Source: Clostridia bacterium
GTDB taxonomy: Bacteria; Bacillota; Clostridia; UBA1212; UBA1255
Assembly: GCA_017560765.1 (NCBI GenBank)
Contig: JAFZEI010000005.1
Span: 1 to 50,547 of the forward strand
DNA length: 50,547 nucleotides
Direction: 5' to 3'
Every line of letters begins with the position of its first letter. The first letter of the stretch is position 1. A program made the position numbers and the translations under genes. Below are positions 33,742-42,939 of this stretch, in pieces. The notes under the pieces were generated by a model. That model did not search any database. It was not told where the DNA came from and worked only from the letters and a program-made list of their open reading frames with translations.

Positions 33742-35238
33742 ATGGTAGCAAAAATTGCACTTTTGGCGGTATTTTTTATAGCCACTTTGGCTCTCGGTAT
33801 TATTTATAAGAAAAAAATACATAGTATGGATGACTTTGTATTAGGCGGACGTAGTGTAGGTCCGTGGCTTACGGCTTTTTCTTATGGCACATCTTATTTT
33901 TCTGCAGTTGTTTTTATAGGTTATTCCGGTCAGTTTGGCTGGAGTTTTGGTATTTCTGCATTTTGGATCGGTATTGCAAATGCTCTTTTGGGCAGTTTGG
34001 CTGCGTGGGTTGTTTTGGGAAAGAGAACCAGAACAATGACAAAGCATTTAGGTGCAGCTACAATGCCGGACTTTTTTTCAAAGAGATATAACAGTAAAGC
34101 GTTAAAATTAGTTTCTGCATTGATAATATTCGTTTTTCTTGTGCCATATTCTGCATCAGTTTATAAAGGCTTATCGGGAATTTTTTCCATGGCTTTTGGC
34201 ATTGATTTTAAGTATTGTATTATAGGCATGGCTGTACTTACTTGTATATACGTTGTACTTGGAGGATACATGGCAGCTGCGGCAAATAATTTTGTACAAG
34301 GTATTGTAATGTTGGGAGGAATAGTAGCAGTTGTATTTGCGGTGTTAAATGGTAAAGGAGGCTTTACAGAGGCGGTAAAAGCACTCTCGCAAGTAGAGGT
34401 TGCCGAAGGGGCGGTAGGTGAAGGAATGAAAGGTGCGTATACTTCTCTTTTCGGACCGGATCCGTTAAGTCTTTTGGGTGTAATGATACTTACAAGCTTA
34501 GGTACGTGGGGACTTCCTCAAATGATACATAAGTTCTACACAATTGATAGTGAAAAATCCATCACAAAAGGAGCTGTTATTTCAACTATATTTGCTTTTG
34601 TTGTGGCCGGAGGCTCTTATTTTATAGGAGGCTTTGGCAGACTTTACGTACAATCAGGTGAAGGTGGTATGCCTTCCGTAGCTTATGACGAAATAATGCC
34701 TAATATGCTTGAAGGAGTTTTGCCGGATATACTTATGGGGCTTGTTGTTGTGCTTGTGCTTTCTGCTTCGATGTCAACACTTTCCTCGCTGGTAATTTCA
34801 TCGGCTTCTACGCTTACGGTAGACTTTTTTAAGGGATTTATAAAAAAAGACATGAAGGATAATCAACAAATGATTTTCACAAGAGCGTTCTGTGTGTTAT
34901 TTATGGCTATATCCGTTGTGCTGGCACTTTTCCCCGGAACACTTATCACTAATTTGATGGCAATATCTTGGGGCGCGCTTTCGGGAGCTTTTCTTGCACC
35001 TTTCATGTACGGACTTTATTCAAAAAGGATTACAAACGCATCTGTTTGGGTGAGCTTTATTGCAGGTATAGGCTTTATAGTGCTTAATATGTTCATGAAA
35101 TTTATGTCCGGAACGAGTGCCGGAGCAGTTTCAATGCTTATTACTTTGGTGCTTGTGCCGGTAGTGAGCATGATAACGAAAAAGCCCGATAAGGAGCATA
35201 CGGAGAAGTGTTTTTCCTGCTATAACAAGGTTGACTAA
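33742..35238 (+). CDS. Sodium:solute symporter (SSS family)
   Basis: 498 residues from ATG 33742, after GGAGG; an earlier in-frame TTG precedes the site. About thirteen hydrophobic helices. SMDDFVLGGRSVGPWLTAFSYGTSYFSAVVFIG is the family's first core motif, and the SSASTLTVDFFKG region a later one. The tail FSCYNKVD is short. It resembles proline, acetate and pantothenate carriers; the substrate is not readable. It lies 56 bases before the CoA ligase gene on the same strand, so it may bring in an amino or organic acid used by the following enzymes. Confidence 0.8.
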   Translation: MVAKIALLAVFFIATLALGIIYKKKIHSMDDFVLGGRSVGPWLTAFSYGTSYFSAVVFIGYSGQFGWSFGISAFWIGIANALLGSLAAWVVLGKRTRTMTKHLGAATMPDFFSKRYNSKALKLVSALIIFVFLVPYSASVYKGLSGIFSMAFGIDFKYCIIGMAVLTCIYVVLGGYMAAAANNFVQGIVMLGGIVAVVFAVLNGKGGFTEAVKALSQVEVAEGAVGEGMKGAYTSLFGPDPLSLLGVMILTSLGTWGLPQMIHKFYTIDSEKSITKGAVISTIFAFVVAGGSYFIGGFGRLYVQSGEGGMPSVAYDEIMPNMLEGVLPDILMGLVVVLVLSASMSTLSSLVISSASTLTVDFFKGFIKKDMKDNQQMIFTRAFCVLFMAISVVLALFPGTLITNLMAISWGALSGAFLAPFMYGLYSKRITNASVWVSFIAGIGFIVLNMFMKFMSGTSAGAVSMLITLVLVPVVSMITKKPDKEHTEKCFSCYNKVD

Positions 35239-35294
35239 GAAATAATATGATATATAATTAAATTTCAAGGTTGTTGAAAAGGAGTTGTAACAAA

Positions 35295-36587
35295 ATGATT
35301 TGGAATCCCGGCAAGGAGTGTCTTTCGAGAAAAGAATACGATGAAATAAAATTAGAAAGATTAAAATGGACTGTAAAAAGAGCGTATGAGAATGTGAAGT
35401 TTTACAGAGATCGTTTTGACAAAATTGGATTAAAACCGGAACACATCCAAACACTTAAGGATATAGAAAAAATCCCGTATACATCAAAGTTGGATTTAAG
35501 AGAAAATTATCCATTTAAGTTATTTGCTGAGCCTATGAGCAAAATCGTGAGGCTGCATGCCAGCTCCGGTACTACAGGAAAACCTGTTGTATTCGGCTAC
35601 ACAAAAAACGATATGGACGTGTGGAAAGAAAATATCTCAAGAATCGCAGCCATGGCCGGAGTTACCAATGACGATATCGCTCAAATAGTTTTTGGCTTCG
35701 GAATGTTTACAGGCGGCTTCGGTTTGTACCAAGGTTTGGAAAATATGGGAGTAACAGTTGTACCGGCATCTTCAGGAAATTCAGAAAGACAACTTATGTT
35801 TATAGAGGATTTCGGCGTAACCGTACTCGTAGGTACTCCGTCGTACGTACTTCATCTTGGTGAGCTTGTTCATGAAAGAAAATTACAGCATAAAGTGAGA
35901 GTAGGCCTTTTTGGCGGAGAAGGACATACAGCAGAGATGCGTCAGCAGATAGAAAGATTGTGGGGCATTGAATGTACTGAGAATTATGGCTTGACAGAGG
36001 TGCAAGGACCCGGTGTTTCGGGAGAATGTCTTGAACATGATGGTATGCATATTAATGAGGATAGTTTCCTTTTTGAAATAATTGACAGCGATACACTTGA
36101 AGTTAAAAATCCGGAAGAAGAGGGAGAGCTTGTACTTACAACTCTTACAAAAGAGGGTGTACCTGTTTTAAGATACAGAACGAAGGATATTACTTCAATT
36201 AATTTCGCTCCGTGCAAATGCGGCAGAACTTCAGCCAGAATGGCAAAGGTTAAAGGACGTTCCGACGATATGCTTATCATAAAGGGAGTAAACGTATTCC
36301 CCAGCCAGATAGAAAGCTTGCTCTTAGGCATGCCGCATATCGGCCCGCATTATGAGCTGATTGTTACAAAAAAGGGTTATATGGATCAGCTTGAAGTAAA
36401 AGTAGAGCTTGCAGATGCAGCGCTTTTGGAGAAATACGCAGAATTGGAAGCTCTAACTAATAAAATAAGAGAGAAAGTAAGATCAAATCTCTTAATTGAT
36501 GCAAAGATAACATTGGCAGAGCCTAAGACTTTAGAGCGTTATGTTAATGGTAAAGCTAAAAGAGTACATGATTTAAGAAATCAATAA
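35295..36587 (+). CDS. Phenylacetate-CoA ligase family protein
   Basis: 430 residues from ATG 35295, after AAAGGAG. AMP-forming adenylating enzyme. Motifs: LHASSGTTGKPV (P-loop), GFGMFTGGFGLYQG, FGGEGHT, ENYGLTEVQGPG, RYRTKDIT, and KGRSDDMLIIKGVNVFPSQIE at the hinge. This is the PaaK branch, joining aryl-acetates and CoA. Gene order PaaK-like, iorA, iorB is common in anaerobes, where the ligase may handle arylacetyl-CoA made by the oxidoreductase. Direction in the cell (CoA loading or energy-yielding release) is inference. Confidence 0.88.
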   Translation: MIWNPGKECLSRKEYDEIKLERLKWTVKRAYENVKFYRDRFDKIGLKPEHIQTLKDIEKIPYTSKLDLRENYPFKLFAEPMSKIVRLHASSGTTGKPVVFGYTKNDMDVWKENISRIAAMAGVTNDDIAQIVFGFGMFTGGFGLYQGLENMGVTVVPASSGNSERQLMFIEDFGVTVLVGTPSYVLHLGELVHERKLQHKVRVGLFGGEGHTAEMRQQIERLWGIECTENYGLTEVQGPGVSGECLEHDGMHINEDSFLFEIIDSDTLEVKNPEEEGELVLTTLTKEGVPVLRYRTKDITSINFAPCKCGRTSARMAKVKGRSDDMLIIKGVNVFPSQIESLLLGMPHIGPHYELIVTKKGYMDQLEVKVELADAALLEKYAELEALTNKIREKVRSNLLIDAKITLAEPKTLERYVNGKAKRVHDLRNQ

Positions 36588-36619
36588 TATAGATACATAG
36601 AAATTTCGGAGGTAATACG

Positions 36620-38365
36620 ATGAAGAAATTGCTTTTAGGTAACGAGGCAGTTGCCAGAGGTGCTTGGGAAGCCGGAGTAAATGTGGTTTCCTCATACCCT
36701 GGAACACCAAGTACAGAAATTACAGAAAATATGGCAAAATATGACGAGGTGTTCTGCGAATGGGCACCTAACGAGAAAGTTGCGACAGAAGTAGCTATAG
36801 GTGCAGCAGTTGCGGGAGCGCGTGCTATGTGTTGCATGAAACACGTAGGACTTAATGTGGCTGCAGATCCATTGTTTACAGTGGCATATACCGGTGTAAA
36901 CGGAGGTCTTGTAATAGTCGTTGCAGATGACCCCGGAATGCATAGCTCGCAGAATGAGCAGGATTCAAGATATTATGCATTATCGGCTCATGTTCCGATG
37001 CTTGAACCTTCTGATGCACAAGAATGTAAAGATTTTACAAAAAAGGCATTTGAAATAAGTGAGAAATATGATACACCGGTGATATTGAGACTTACAACGC
37101 GTATTGCTCACGCAAGAAGTTTAGCTGAACTTTCAGAAAGAATTCCACAGGAGAAAAAGCCTTACAAGAAGGATACAATGAAGTATGTAATGATGCCCGG
37201 CATGGCAAAAAAACGTCACGTTTTTGTTGACGCACGTACAGCTTCTTTAAGAGAATTTTCTGAGGACTTGAATAGCGGAATTAACACAGTTGAATACAAC
37301 AGCAAGAAACTTGGTATTATCACATCCGGTATCAGCTACCAGTATACAAAAGAAGTTTTTCCGGAGGCTTCTGTTCTTAAAATAGGTATGGTTTATCCGT
37401 TGCCTGACAAATTAATTCGCGAATTTGCTGAAAACGTAGAGGAACTCCTTGTTATAGAAGAGCTTGAGCCTTTTATCGAAAATCACATATTGCAAATGGG
37501 AATTAATGTAGAAGGCAAGAAATATTTCCCAAATCAGGGTGAGCTGAATACGACAATTATACGTAAGGCATACAAAGGCGAAAAGCTTGACTGTGCAGTA
37601 GCTGCAGAAAATGTAGAAGCACCTGCCAGACCGCCGGTATTATGTCCCGGATGTCCTCACAGAGGTGTATTTTACGTGCTCTCAAATATGAAGGTAAGAG
37701 TTTCCGGCGATATAGGATGTTATACTTTAGGTGCAATGAAGCCTTATGAGGCAGTTGATACATGCGTGTGTATGGGTGCTTCTGTCAGTATGGCTCACGG
37801 TATGGACAAAGCTGATGCTCAGTTTGGTGAAAAAATGCCTACTGTTGCTGTTATAGGCGACTCAACATTTATGCACTCGGGAATCACAGGACTTATTGAT
37901 ATAGTTTATAACAAAGGTACTTCTACAGTTATTATTCTTGATAATTCAATTACAGGTATGACGGGACACCAACAGAATCCTACAACGGGACATACAATAA
38001 AAATGGAGGAAGCTCCTGCTGTAAACCTTGTTAAACTTGCTGAGGCTGTGGGTGTTAAGAGAGTAAGAGTTGAAGATCCTTTTGATATGAAAAAATTCAG
38101 AGCAGCAGTTAAAGAGGAATTAGAAGCTAATGAGCCCTCTGTAATTATTGCCCAAAGGCCATGCGCTCTTCTTAAGAACGTAAAATACGGCGCGCCTGTA
38201 AAGATTGATACAGAAAAGTGCAGAAAGTGCGGCGCTTGCATGAAACTTGGTTGCCCTGCAATTTATTGCGAAGACGGAGTATATAAGATAGATGAGTCAA
38301 TATGCCTCGGCTGTAAACTTTGCGAGCAAATGTGCGCATTCGGTGCTATTGGCAAAGAAGAATAA
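36620..38365 (+). CDS. iorA: Indolepyruvate:ferredoxin oxidoreductase, alpha subunit
   Basis: 581 residues, ATG with GGAGG upstream, 32 bases after the ligase gene. It oxidises aryl-pyruvates to aryl-acetyl-CoA, reducing ferredoxin. The N-terminal pyrimidine-binding domain starts LLLGNEAVARGAWEAGVNV and has SYPGTPSTEI. The TPP domain has the GDSTFMHSG motif and DNSITGMTGHQQNP. CPGCPHRG precedes it. The C-terminal ferredoxin domain has CRKCGACMKLGCPAI and CLGCKLCEQMCAFGAI, ligands for two 4Fe-4S clusters. Full length. Confidence 0.92.
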   Translation: MKKLLLGNEAVARGAWEAGVNVVSSYPGTPSTEITENMAKYDEVFCEWAPNEKVATEVAIGAAVAGARAMCCMKHVGLNVAADPLFTVAYTGVNGGLVIVVADDPGMHSSQNEQDSRYYALSAHVPMLEPSDAQECKDFTKKAFEISEKYDTPVILRLTTRIAHARSLAELSERIPQEKKPYKKDTMKYVMMPGMAKKRHVFVDARTASLREFSEDLNSGINTVEYNSKKLGIITSGISYQYTKEVFPEASVLKIGMVYPLPDKLIREFAENVEELLVIEELEPFIENHILQMGINVEGKKYFPNQGELNTTIIRKAYKGEKLDCAVAAENVEAPARPPVLCPGCPHRGVFYVLSNMKVRVSGDIGCYTLGAMKPYEAVDTCVCMGASVSMAHGMDKADAQFGEKMPTVAVIGDSTFMHSGITGLIDIVYNKGTSTVIILDNSITGMTGHQQNPTTGHTIKMEEAPAVNLVKLAEAVGVKRVRVEDPFDMKKFRAAVKEELEANEPSVIIAQRPCALLKNVKYGAPVKIDTEKCRKCGACMKLGCPAIYCEDGVYKIDESICLGCKLCEQMCAFGAIGKEE

Positions 38366-38377
38366 GGAGGAGTAAGC

Positions 38378-38983
38378 GTGAAAAATCTTGACTGTTTAAA
38401 TGTTTTAATAGTAGGTGTAGGTGGACAGGGAACATTGCTTGCTTCAAAATTTTTGGGTGCGGCAGCAGCACTTTGCGGTAAAGATGTTAAAGTTTCTGAG
38501 GTTCACGGAATGTCTCAAAGAGGCGGCAGTGTTATTACATGCGTTAAAATAGGAGACAAAATTGCATCTCCCATAATTGATGAAGGAGAGGCAGATGTTA
38601 TTTTGGCTTTTGAGCAATTGGAGGCAATAAGATGGCTGTCATATCTTAAAAAGGGCGGCACTGTTATCACAAATGTACAAAAAATCAACCCCATGCCCGT
38701 AGTATCAGGTGCGGCAAAATATCCTGACAACATTATTGAAGTTTTAGAGAAGTCAGAAATCGAGCTTGTTGCTTTGGACGCGTTGGGCTTGGCGGCAGAA
38801 AGCGGAAGTACAAAGGCTGTAAACGTAGTACTTTTGGGAGTTTTAGCTTCAAAACTTACTGAGGTACCTGAAAATATTTGGGAAGAGAGTTTAAAGAGTG
38901 TTATACCTGCGAAAATGTACGGAATAAACGAAAAAGCCTTTCAGCAAGGGTTGCGCTGTTATTCTGCAAACTCTTTGATGTAA
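38378..38983 (+). CDS. iorB: Indolepyruvate:ferredoxin oxidoreductase, beta subunit
   Basis: 201 residues from GTG 38378, after AAGGAGGAG, 12 bases behind iorA. The gamma-domain core has LIVGVGGQGTLLASKFLG and VSEVHGMSQRGGSVITCVKIG, the standard IorB pattern, and ends with a helical C-terminus. It forms the heterodimer with IorA. Confidence 0.92.
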   Translation: MKNLDCLNVLIVGVGGQGTLLASKFLGAAAALCGKDVKVSEVHGMSQRGGSVITCVKIGDKIASPIIDEGEADVILAFEQLEAIRWLSYLKKGGTVITNVQKINPMPVVSGAAKYPDNIIEVLEKSEIELVALDALGLAAESGSTKAVNVVLLGVLASKLTEVPENIWEESLKSVIPAKMYGINEKAFQQGLRCYSANSLM

Positions 38984-39000
38984 TTTGCGTTAATTGTTAA

Positions 39001-39035
39001 TTGATTAGAGGTCAGTTCTGTGATATACTGACCTC
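39001..39035 (+). promoter_or_regulatory. Promoter with an overlapping dyad operator before the ACT gene
   Basis: TTGATT (39001-39006), 17 bases, TATACT (39024-39029). A perfect nine-base inverted repeat GAGGTCAGT / ACTGACCTC (39008-39016 and 39027-39035, ten-base spacer) covers the spacer and the end of the -10. A T run does not follow, so it is not a terminator on this strand; a repressor site is the better reading. Confidence 0.55.
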
Positions 39036-39084
39036 ACCAAAAAAAGTGAATATATGAGAAATAAAAAGAAAGGGGTTCACGACC

Positions 39085-39516
39085 ATGAGTGTAAAACAAA
39101 TTTCTGTTTTTCTTGAGAATAAAGCCGGCAGACTTGCCGACGTTACAAAAGTACTCGGTTCAAATAAAATTGACATCAGCGCTTTATCTATTGCAGATAC
39201 TACGCATTTCGGTATTTTGAGACTTATAGTAAATGATCCCGATGCAGCAGAAGAAATTTTACGTAATGAGGGATTTACAGTAAGCAGTTCTCCCGTGTTG
39301 GCTATTGCGATTGAGGATACTGCCGGCTCTTTGTCTGTTGCTCTCGATGCTCTTAATGATAAGGAAATAGGAGTAGATTATATTTATGCTTTTGTGGGCA
39401 AGACACAAAGTAAGGCTCTCGTAATATTCCGTGTTGAGGATATTTCAGCGGCAACAGCAGTGCTGACAGATGCCGGTATAACAGTATTAAAAGATGAAGA
39501 GGTATACAGTCTGTAA
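39085..39516 (+). CDS. Tandem ACT domain protein
   Basis: 143 residues holding two ACT domains of about 70 residues. The first starts ISVFLENKAGRLADVTKVLGSNKIDISALSI and the second AIAIEDTAGSLSVALDALNDKEIGVDYIY. ACT domains sense amino acids. No catalytic domain is attached. Such free ACT proteins often neighbour PaaK-like and Ior genes, so a sensor of an aromatic or branched amino acid is inferred. Its stop shares one base with the next start. Confidence 0.85.
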   Translation: MSVKQISVFLENKAGRLADVTKVLGSNKIDISALSIADTTHFGILRLIVNDPDAAEEILRNEGFTVSSSPVLAIAIEDTAGSLSVALDALNDKEIGVDYIYAFVGKTQSKALVIFRVEDISAATAVLTDAGITVLKDEEVYSL

Positions 39517-41129
39517 TGGCAGAAGATAACAAAAGAAAAAGAACACTTGTTAAAGTTGGAGAAAAATCAAATGAACGGTATGACAGTTATGGGCATAAGA
39601 TAGAAAAAAGGTCTGTCTCGACCACACCTGTCACACCGCCTAAGAAAGAGTCGCCCAAAAGAGAACCTGAAAAGGAACGGGAAGCGACCGGAGAAACAAC
39701 AACAAAACAAGAACCGCAGAGAAAAAAGGAAAAAAGAACGCCGGCAAAGAAATTATATTCCGGAGCAACTCAAGAGGAGCTTCCTTCTCATGAGAGAAGA
39801 ATTCAAGAAAGAGCACCGCAACGCAGAAAAAATATTTTAAAAATTTTAAAGATTGCAATGGTATTGCTTTTAATTGCAGGAACGGTTTGCCTGTTTATTT
39901 TTGGCATAGGTGAAAAGAAAAGCGAAATAGAACAGGCCTTTTTGACAACAGGAACAATTGAAAATCTTTATAATGTTAAGGCACATATTATACGTGATGA
40001 ATATGGCATCACTGCAGGTTTTTCCGGCAAAATGCTTTCTGCTGTAAATGACGGAGACAGAGTAGCTGCAGGTGCTACAATCGGTTATATTGTGAAACCT
40101 GAATACGAACAGGAACTTGTAAAGTTAAGACAAGTGGATGACAAAATCGCGGCTGTACAAAATGCTGCTTCTTATGTAGAAAGTCAGCATACCGAATTGG
40201 GCTTTATGAATGAGCAAATCAACGGTCTTACAGATAGATTGGCAGGCATGTCAGCTGATTCTTCTAACCTTTCCCAATATTATTCTGTGATGAAGGAGCT
40301 TGATTCTTTATTTGGTACAAAGCATGAAATAATAATAAATGCAGACGTATCAGATGATTATTTACGAGAACTTCAAGCAGAAAGAAAACGTATTGAGTCA
40401 GGTTTAAGTAGCTTTATGGTGGAGGTCAAAACGTCACAAGCCGGTGTTGTGTCTTTTTATGCTGACAGTCAGACGCAAGATGCAACAGATAAGACAGCGC
40501 AGATTTCCGAATATTTAAGAAAAAAAGGCGAAACAGGCAACTATTTGTCTGAAGAAGCATTGCGATATACACAATCAGATTTATATTATTCTGTTGGCAC
40601 AGATGTTACGCAGGGACAAACAGTAGCAAGAGTGACACCTGATGTTACTTATTATATAGCAGCGGAAGTTTCCGGATTAGATTATTCCGTATTTCAAGCA
40701 GGAAAACAAATAACCGTAAGGTCAAAAAACAGAGATTTTTCTGTTGAAGCAGCAGTAGAGGAAGTACTGAAATTTGGTGATAAAGCTTATGTCTTGTTTG
40801 AATCTTCTACAGGTGTTGCAGGTGCGGCTGCAGAGAGAATTATAGATTCGGAGCTTATTATAGACCAAATGTCAGGGTTGAAAGTGCCTAAGAGAGCTTT
40901 GTCAGAGTGGGATTCTGCAGGGTTGACAGCAAGAATTGCTGTATTGAGGTCAAGCTATGTATCTTATGTGTATGTTAACATTCTTGCGGAGGATGGGGAA
41001 TATGCAATAATCAGCCCATCAAATGATTTTGTTACAGAGCAGGACGAGGGTGTTACAAGTGTACGTGTCAATGATATTTACGTTGTTAACCATGAAAAGG
41101 TAACAGAGGGACAGATTATCGGAGGATAA
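39516..41129 (+). CDS. HlyD-like membrane protein upstream of the SepF cluster
   Basis: 537 residues. About 105 residues of charged, low-complexity cytoplasmic sequence precede one membrane helix at about 107-131. The external part has a biotinyl-lipoyl/HlyD-like piece (AGFSGKMLSAVNDGDRVAAGATIGYIV), a helical hairpin, and further beta segments (TSQAGVVSFYADS, then VGTDVTQGQTVARVTPDVTYYI). This is the layout of membrane fusion proteins, but no ABC or RND partner is near. Its one-base overlap with the ACT gene and two-base gap to yggS place it in a division-associated operon, so a division or envelope role is as likely as export. Confidence 0.7.
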   Translation: MAEDNKRKRTLVKVGEKSNERYDSYGHKIEKRSVSTTPVTPPKKESPKREPEKEREATGETTTKQEPQRKKEKRTPAKKLYSGATQEELPSHERRIQERAPQRRKNILKILKIAMVLLLIAGTVCLFIFGIGEKKSEIEQAFLTTGTIENLYNVKAHIIRDEYGITAGFSGKMLSAVNDGDRVAAGATIGYIVKPEYEQELVKLRQVDDKIAAVQNAASYVESQHTELGFMNEQINGLTDRLAGMSADSSNLSQYYSVMKELDSLFGTKHEIIINADVSDDYLRELQAERKRIESGLSSFMVEVKTSQAGVVSFYADSQTQDATDKTAQISEYLRKKGETGNYLSEEALRYTQSDLYYSVGTDVTQGQTVARVTPDVTYYIAAEVSGLDYSVFQAGKQITVRSKNRDFSVEAAVEEVLKFGDKAYVLFESSTGVAGAAAERIIDSELIIDQMSGLKVPKRALSEWDSAGLTARIAVLRSSYVSYVYVNILAEDGEYAIISPSNDFVTEQDEGVTSVRVNDIYVVNHEKVTEGQIIGG

Positions 41130-41131
41130 AT

Positions 41132-41821
41132 ATGAAAATTTGTGAAAATCTTGCAGAGATTAATCAGAAAATAGAAGAGGCCGCATTGAAAAGCGGACGT
41201 AAAAGGGAAGATATAACGCTCGTTGCTGTAAGTAAAACTGTAGGCGCGGAACAAGTTTTTGAAGCCTACGGGGCAGGTCAGCGTGTTTTTGCTGAAAACA
41301 GAGTACAATGTCTTCTTGAAAAACTTGAAACAACAGCAGAATACAATTTAACAGATGTTGATTGGCATTTAATAGGCTCTTTGCAAACAAACAAGGTTAA
41401 ATATATTATAGATAAAGTATCATTGATACATTCTGTGGACAGTGTGCATCTTGCAAAAGAAATAGATAAATGTGCAAGAAAAAAAGATATAAAAATGAGT
41501 TGTCTTTTACAAGTTAATGTTTCGGGAGAAGAAAGTAAACATGGTGTAACAATTGAGTCTGTAGACAGTATTGTAGAGGAATTTACCAAGTTTGACAATT
41601 TATGTCTTAAGGGCCTTATGACAATGGCGCCTTTTGACGCAAGCGAATATGAGCTACGCAATATTTTTTCAAAACTACACAAAAAATATGTTGACATAGC
41701 TTCGCAAAAAGGGCATAATGTTGATATGTCTTATCTATCAATGGGAATGACAAATGATTTTTCTTACGCTATAGAAGAAGGATCAAATATGGTTCGCGTA
41801 GGTACAGGCATATTCCATTAA
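41132..41821 (+). CDS. YggS/PROSC-type PLP-binding protein
   Basis: 229 residues. Pyridoxal-phosphate homeostasis protein. The PLP lysine is Lys 35 in LVAVSKTVGAEQV. Further family marks are FAENRVQ, WHLIGSLQTNKVKY, LLQVNVSGEESKHGV and a final YLSMGMTNDFSYAIEEGSNMVRVGTGIF. The gene sits just before sepF, the usual order in Gram-positive dcw regions. Confidence 0.93.
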   Translation: MKICENLAEINQKIEEAALKSGRKREDITLVAVSKTVGAEQVFEAYGAGQRVFAENRVQCLLEKLETTAEYNLTDVDWHLIGSLQTNKVKYIIDKVSLIHSVDSVHLAKEIDKCARKKDIKMSCLLQVNVSGEESKHGVTIESVDSIVEEFTKFDNLCLKGLMTMAPFDASEYELRNIFSKLHKKYVDIASQKGHNVDMSYLSMGMTNDFSYAIEEGSNMVRVGTGIFH

Positions 41822-41869
41822 TTTTTACTAAAGATTTTTAAGTGCAAAAGATGAGGAGGAAACTTAATA

Positions 41870-42475
41870 ATGGCTGATTTTAAGACACGTTTCAAGGATC
41901 TTATTGGTTTTGGCAGCACAGAATCTGTTGCTCGCGATACAAGTTCGTACGTTGATGAGGATGTCAACGATTTCTACGACGAAGCTCAAGTTGATGAAAT
42001 TGAAAATTTTGATGACAGTGAATCTGAAGAGGATATTTTCGCTTCTTCGGACTATACTTCTTATGCTTCGGCAGGTACATCTTCAGGTGCAAAAGCCAGA
42101 GCAAGGTCCGGTCGTTCTTCAAGCTACGCAGGCGAGAGAGCATCAAGCAATTCTTCTGACAGAAGCCGCATTCTCAATATGGGAGCAGCTTCAAATTTAA
42201 GAGTTGTTCTTTCAAAGCCTTATGAGTATGACGATTGTCAAATCGTAGGTGAGCATCTCAAAGGTCACATGACAGTAGTTCTTAATCTTGAACTTGTTAG
42301 AAATGCTTCTGATAAACGCCGCATTTATGATTTTGTGTCAGGTTGTTGTTTCGCATTAGACTGCAATATTCAGCGTGTGTCTGAAATGATTTACATAATA
42401 GCTCCTCGCGAGGTTGATATATTCTCAGAAGCAGAAGAAGAGGAAGAAGACAGCATCGCATCATTTTTGTTCTAA
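41870..42475 (+). CDS. sepF: Cell division protein SepF
   Basis: 201 residues after GAGGAG. It links FtsZ to the membrane and organises septum formation. A short N-terminal amphipathic start (MADFKTRFKDLIGFG), a Ser/Asp-rich linker to about residue 105, then the SepF core: LRVVLSKPYEYDDCQIVGEHL, VVLNLELVRNASDKRRIYDFVSGCCFAL and MIYIIAPREV. The end is acidic. The linker is longer than in Bacillus. Confidence 0.93.
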   Translation: MADFKTRFKDLIGFGSTESVARDTSSYVDEDVNDFYDEAQVDEIENFDDSESEEDIFASSDYTSYASAGTSSGAKARARSGRSSSYAGERASSNSSDRSRILNMGAASNLRVVLSKPYEYDDCQIVGEHLKGHMTVVLNLELVRNASDKRRIYDFVSGCCFALDCNIQRVSEMIYIIAPREVDIFSEAEEEEEDSIASFLF

Positions 42476-42503
42476 TATATATTAAAAAGGAATTGCAGTT
42501 AAT

Positions 42504-42935
42504 ATGAGCTCTATTTACAGCAGTAACAGAAACAGGACAAATGAAACACAGAATATAAGTAAATCTCATAAAGAGAAAAGTCCTGTTAATAACAAAAAGA
42601 ATCCTAAAAAAATTCTGATTACATCTGTTATTGTAAACGTGATAGTTGCAGCTTTGTTTATTGCTTTCTTATTTATAGTAACTTCCCGTGATATTCAGAG
42701 GGAAGTATATGCTAAATTAGTACTATTGCCCATAGCAGCATTTGCAGGCGCATTTATTTCGGTTCTTTTAAATAAAGACCTGTTAATAAATCTTGCCGGC
42801 AGTGCTGCTGTCTTGTTATTAGCTTATTTGATTTTTATTGACTTTTCTTTCATGGTAATACCATGGTTGATTTTTTATTTGATAAGCGCCGTTTTAGGCA
42901 TTGCCATATCTTTTATAGCAGGAACTTTTCGTTAA
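42504..42935 (+). CDS. Small membrane protein after sepF, 143 aa
   Basis: A hydrophilic start of about 40 residues rich in Asn, Ser and Lys, then four hydrophobic helices between about 42 and 140. AAAGGAATTG lies before the ATG. The position after sepF recalls YggT, but the sequence does not match YggT in any way I can see. Unknown function; perhaps a division-site membrane protein. It converges on the fusion gene with four bases between the stops. Confidence 0.65.
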   Translation: MSSIYSSNRNRTNETQNISKSHKEKSPVNNKKNPKKILITSVIVNVIVAALFIAFLFIVTSRDIQREVYAKLVLLPIAAFAGAFISVLLNKDLLINLAGSAAVLLLAYLIFIDFSFMVIPWLIFYLISAVLGIAISFIAGTFR

Positions 42936-42939
42936 ATCG

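Noticed and set aside
42297-42569. Minus-strand frame of 90 codons opposite the sepF end
   Set aside because: It is antisense to sepF and the following gene and lacks any start signal or domain.
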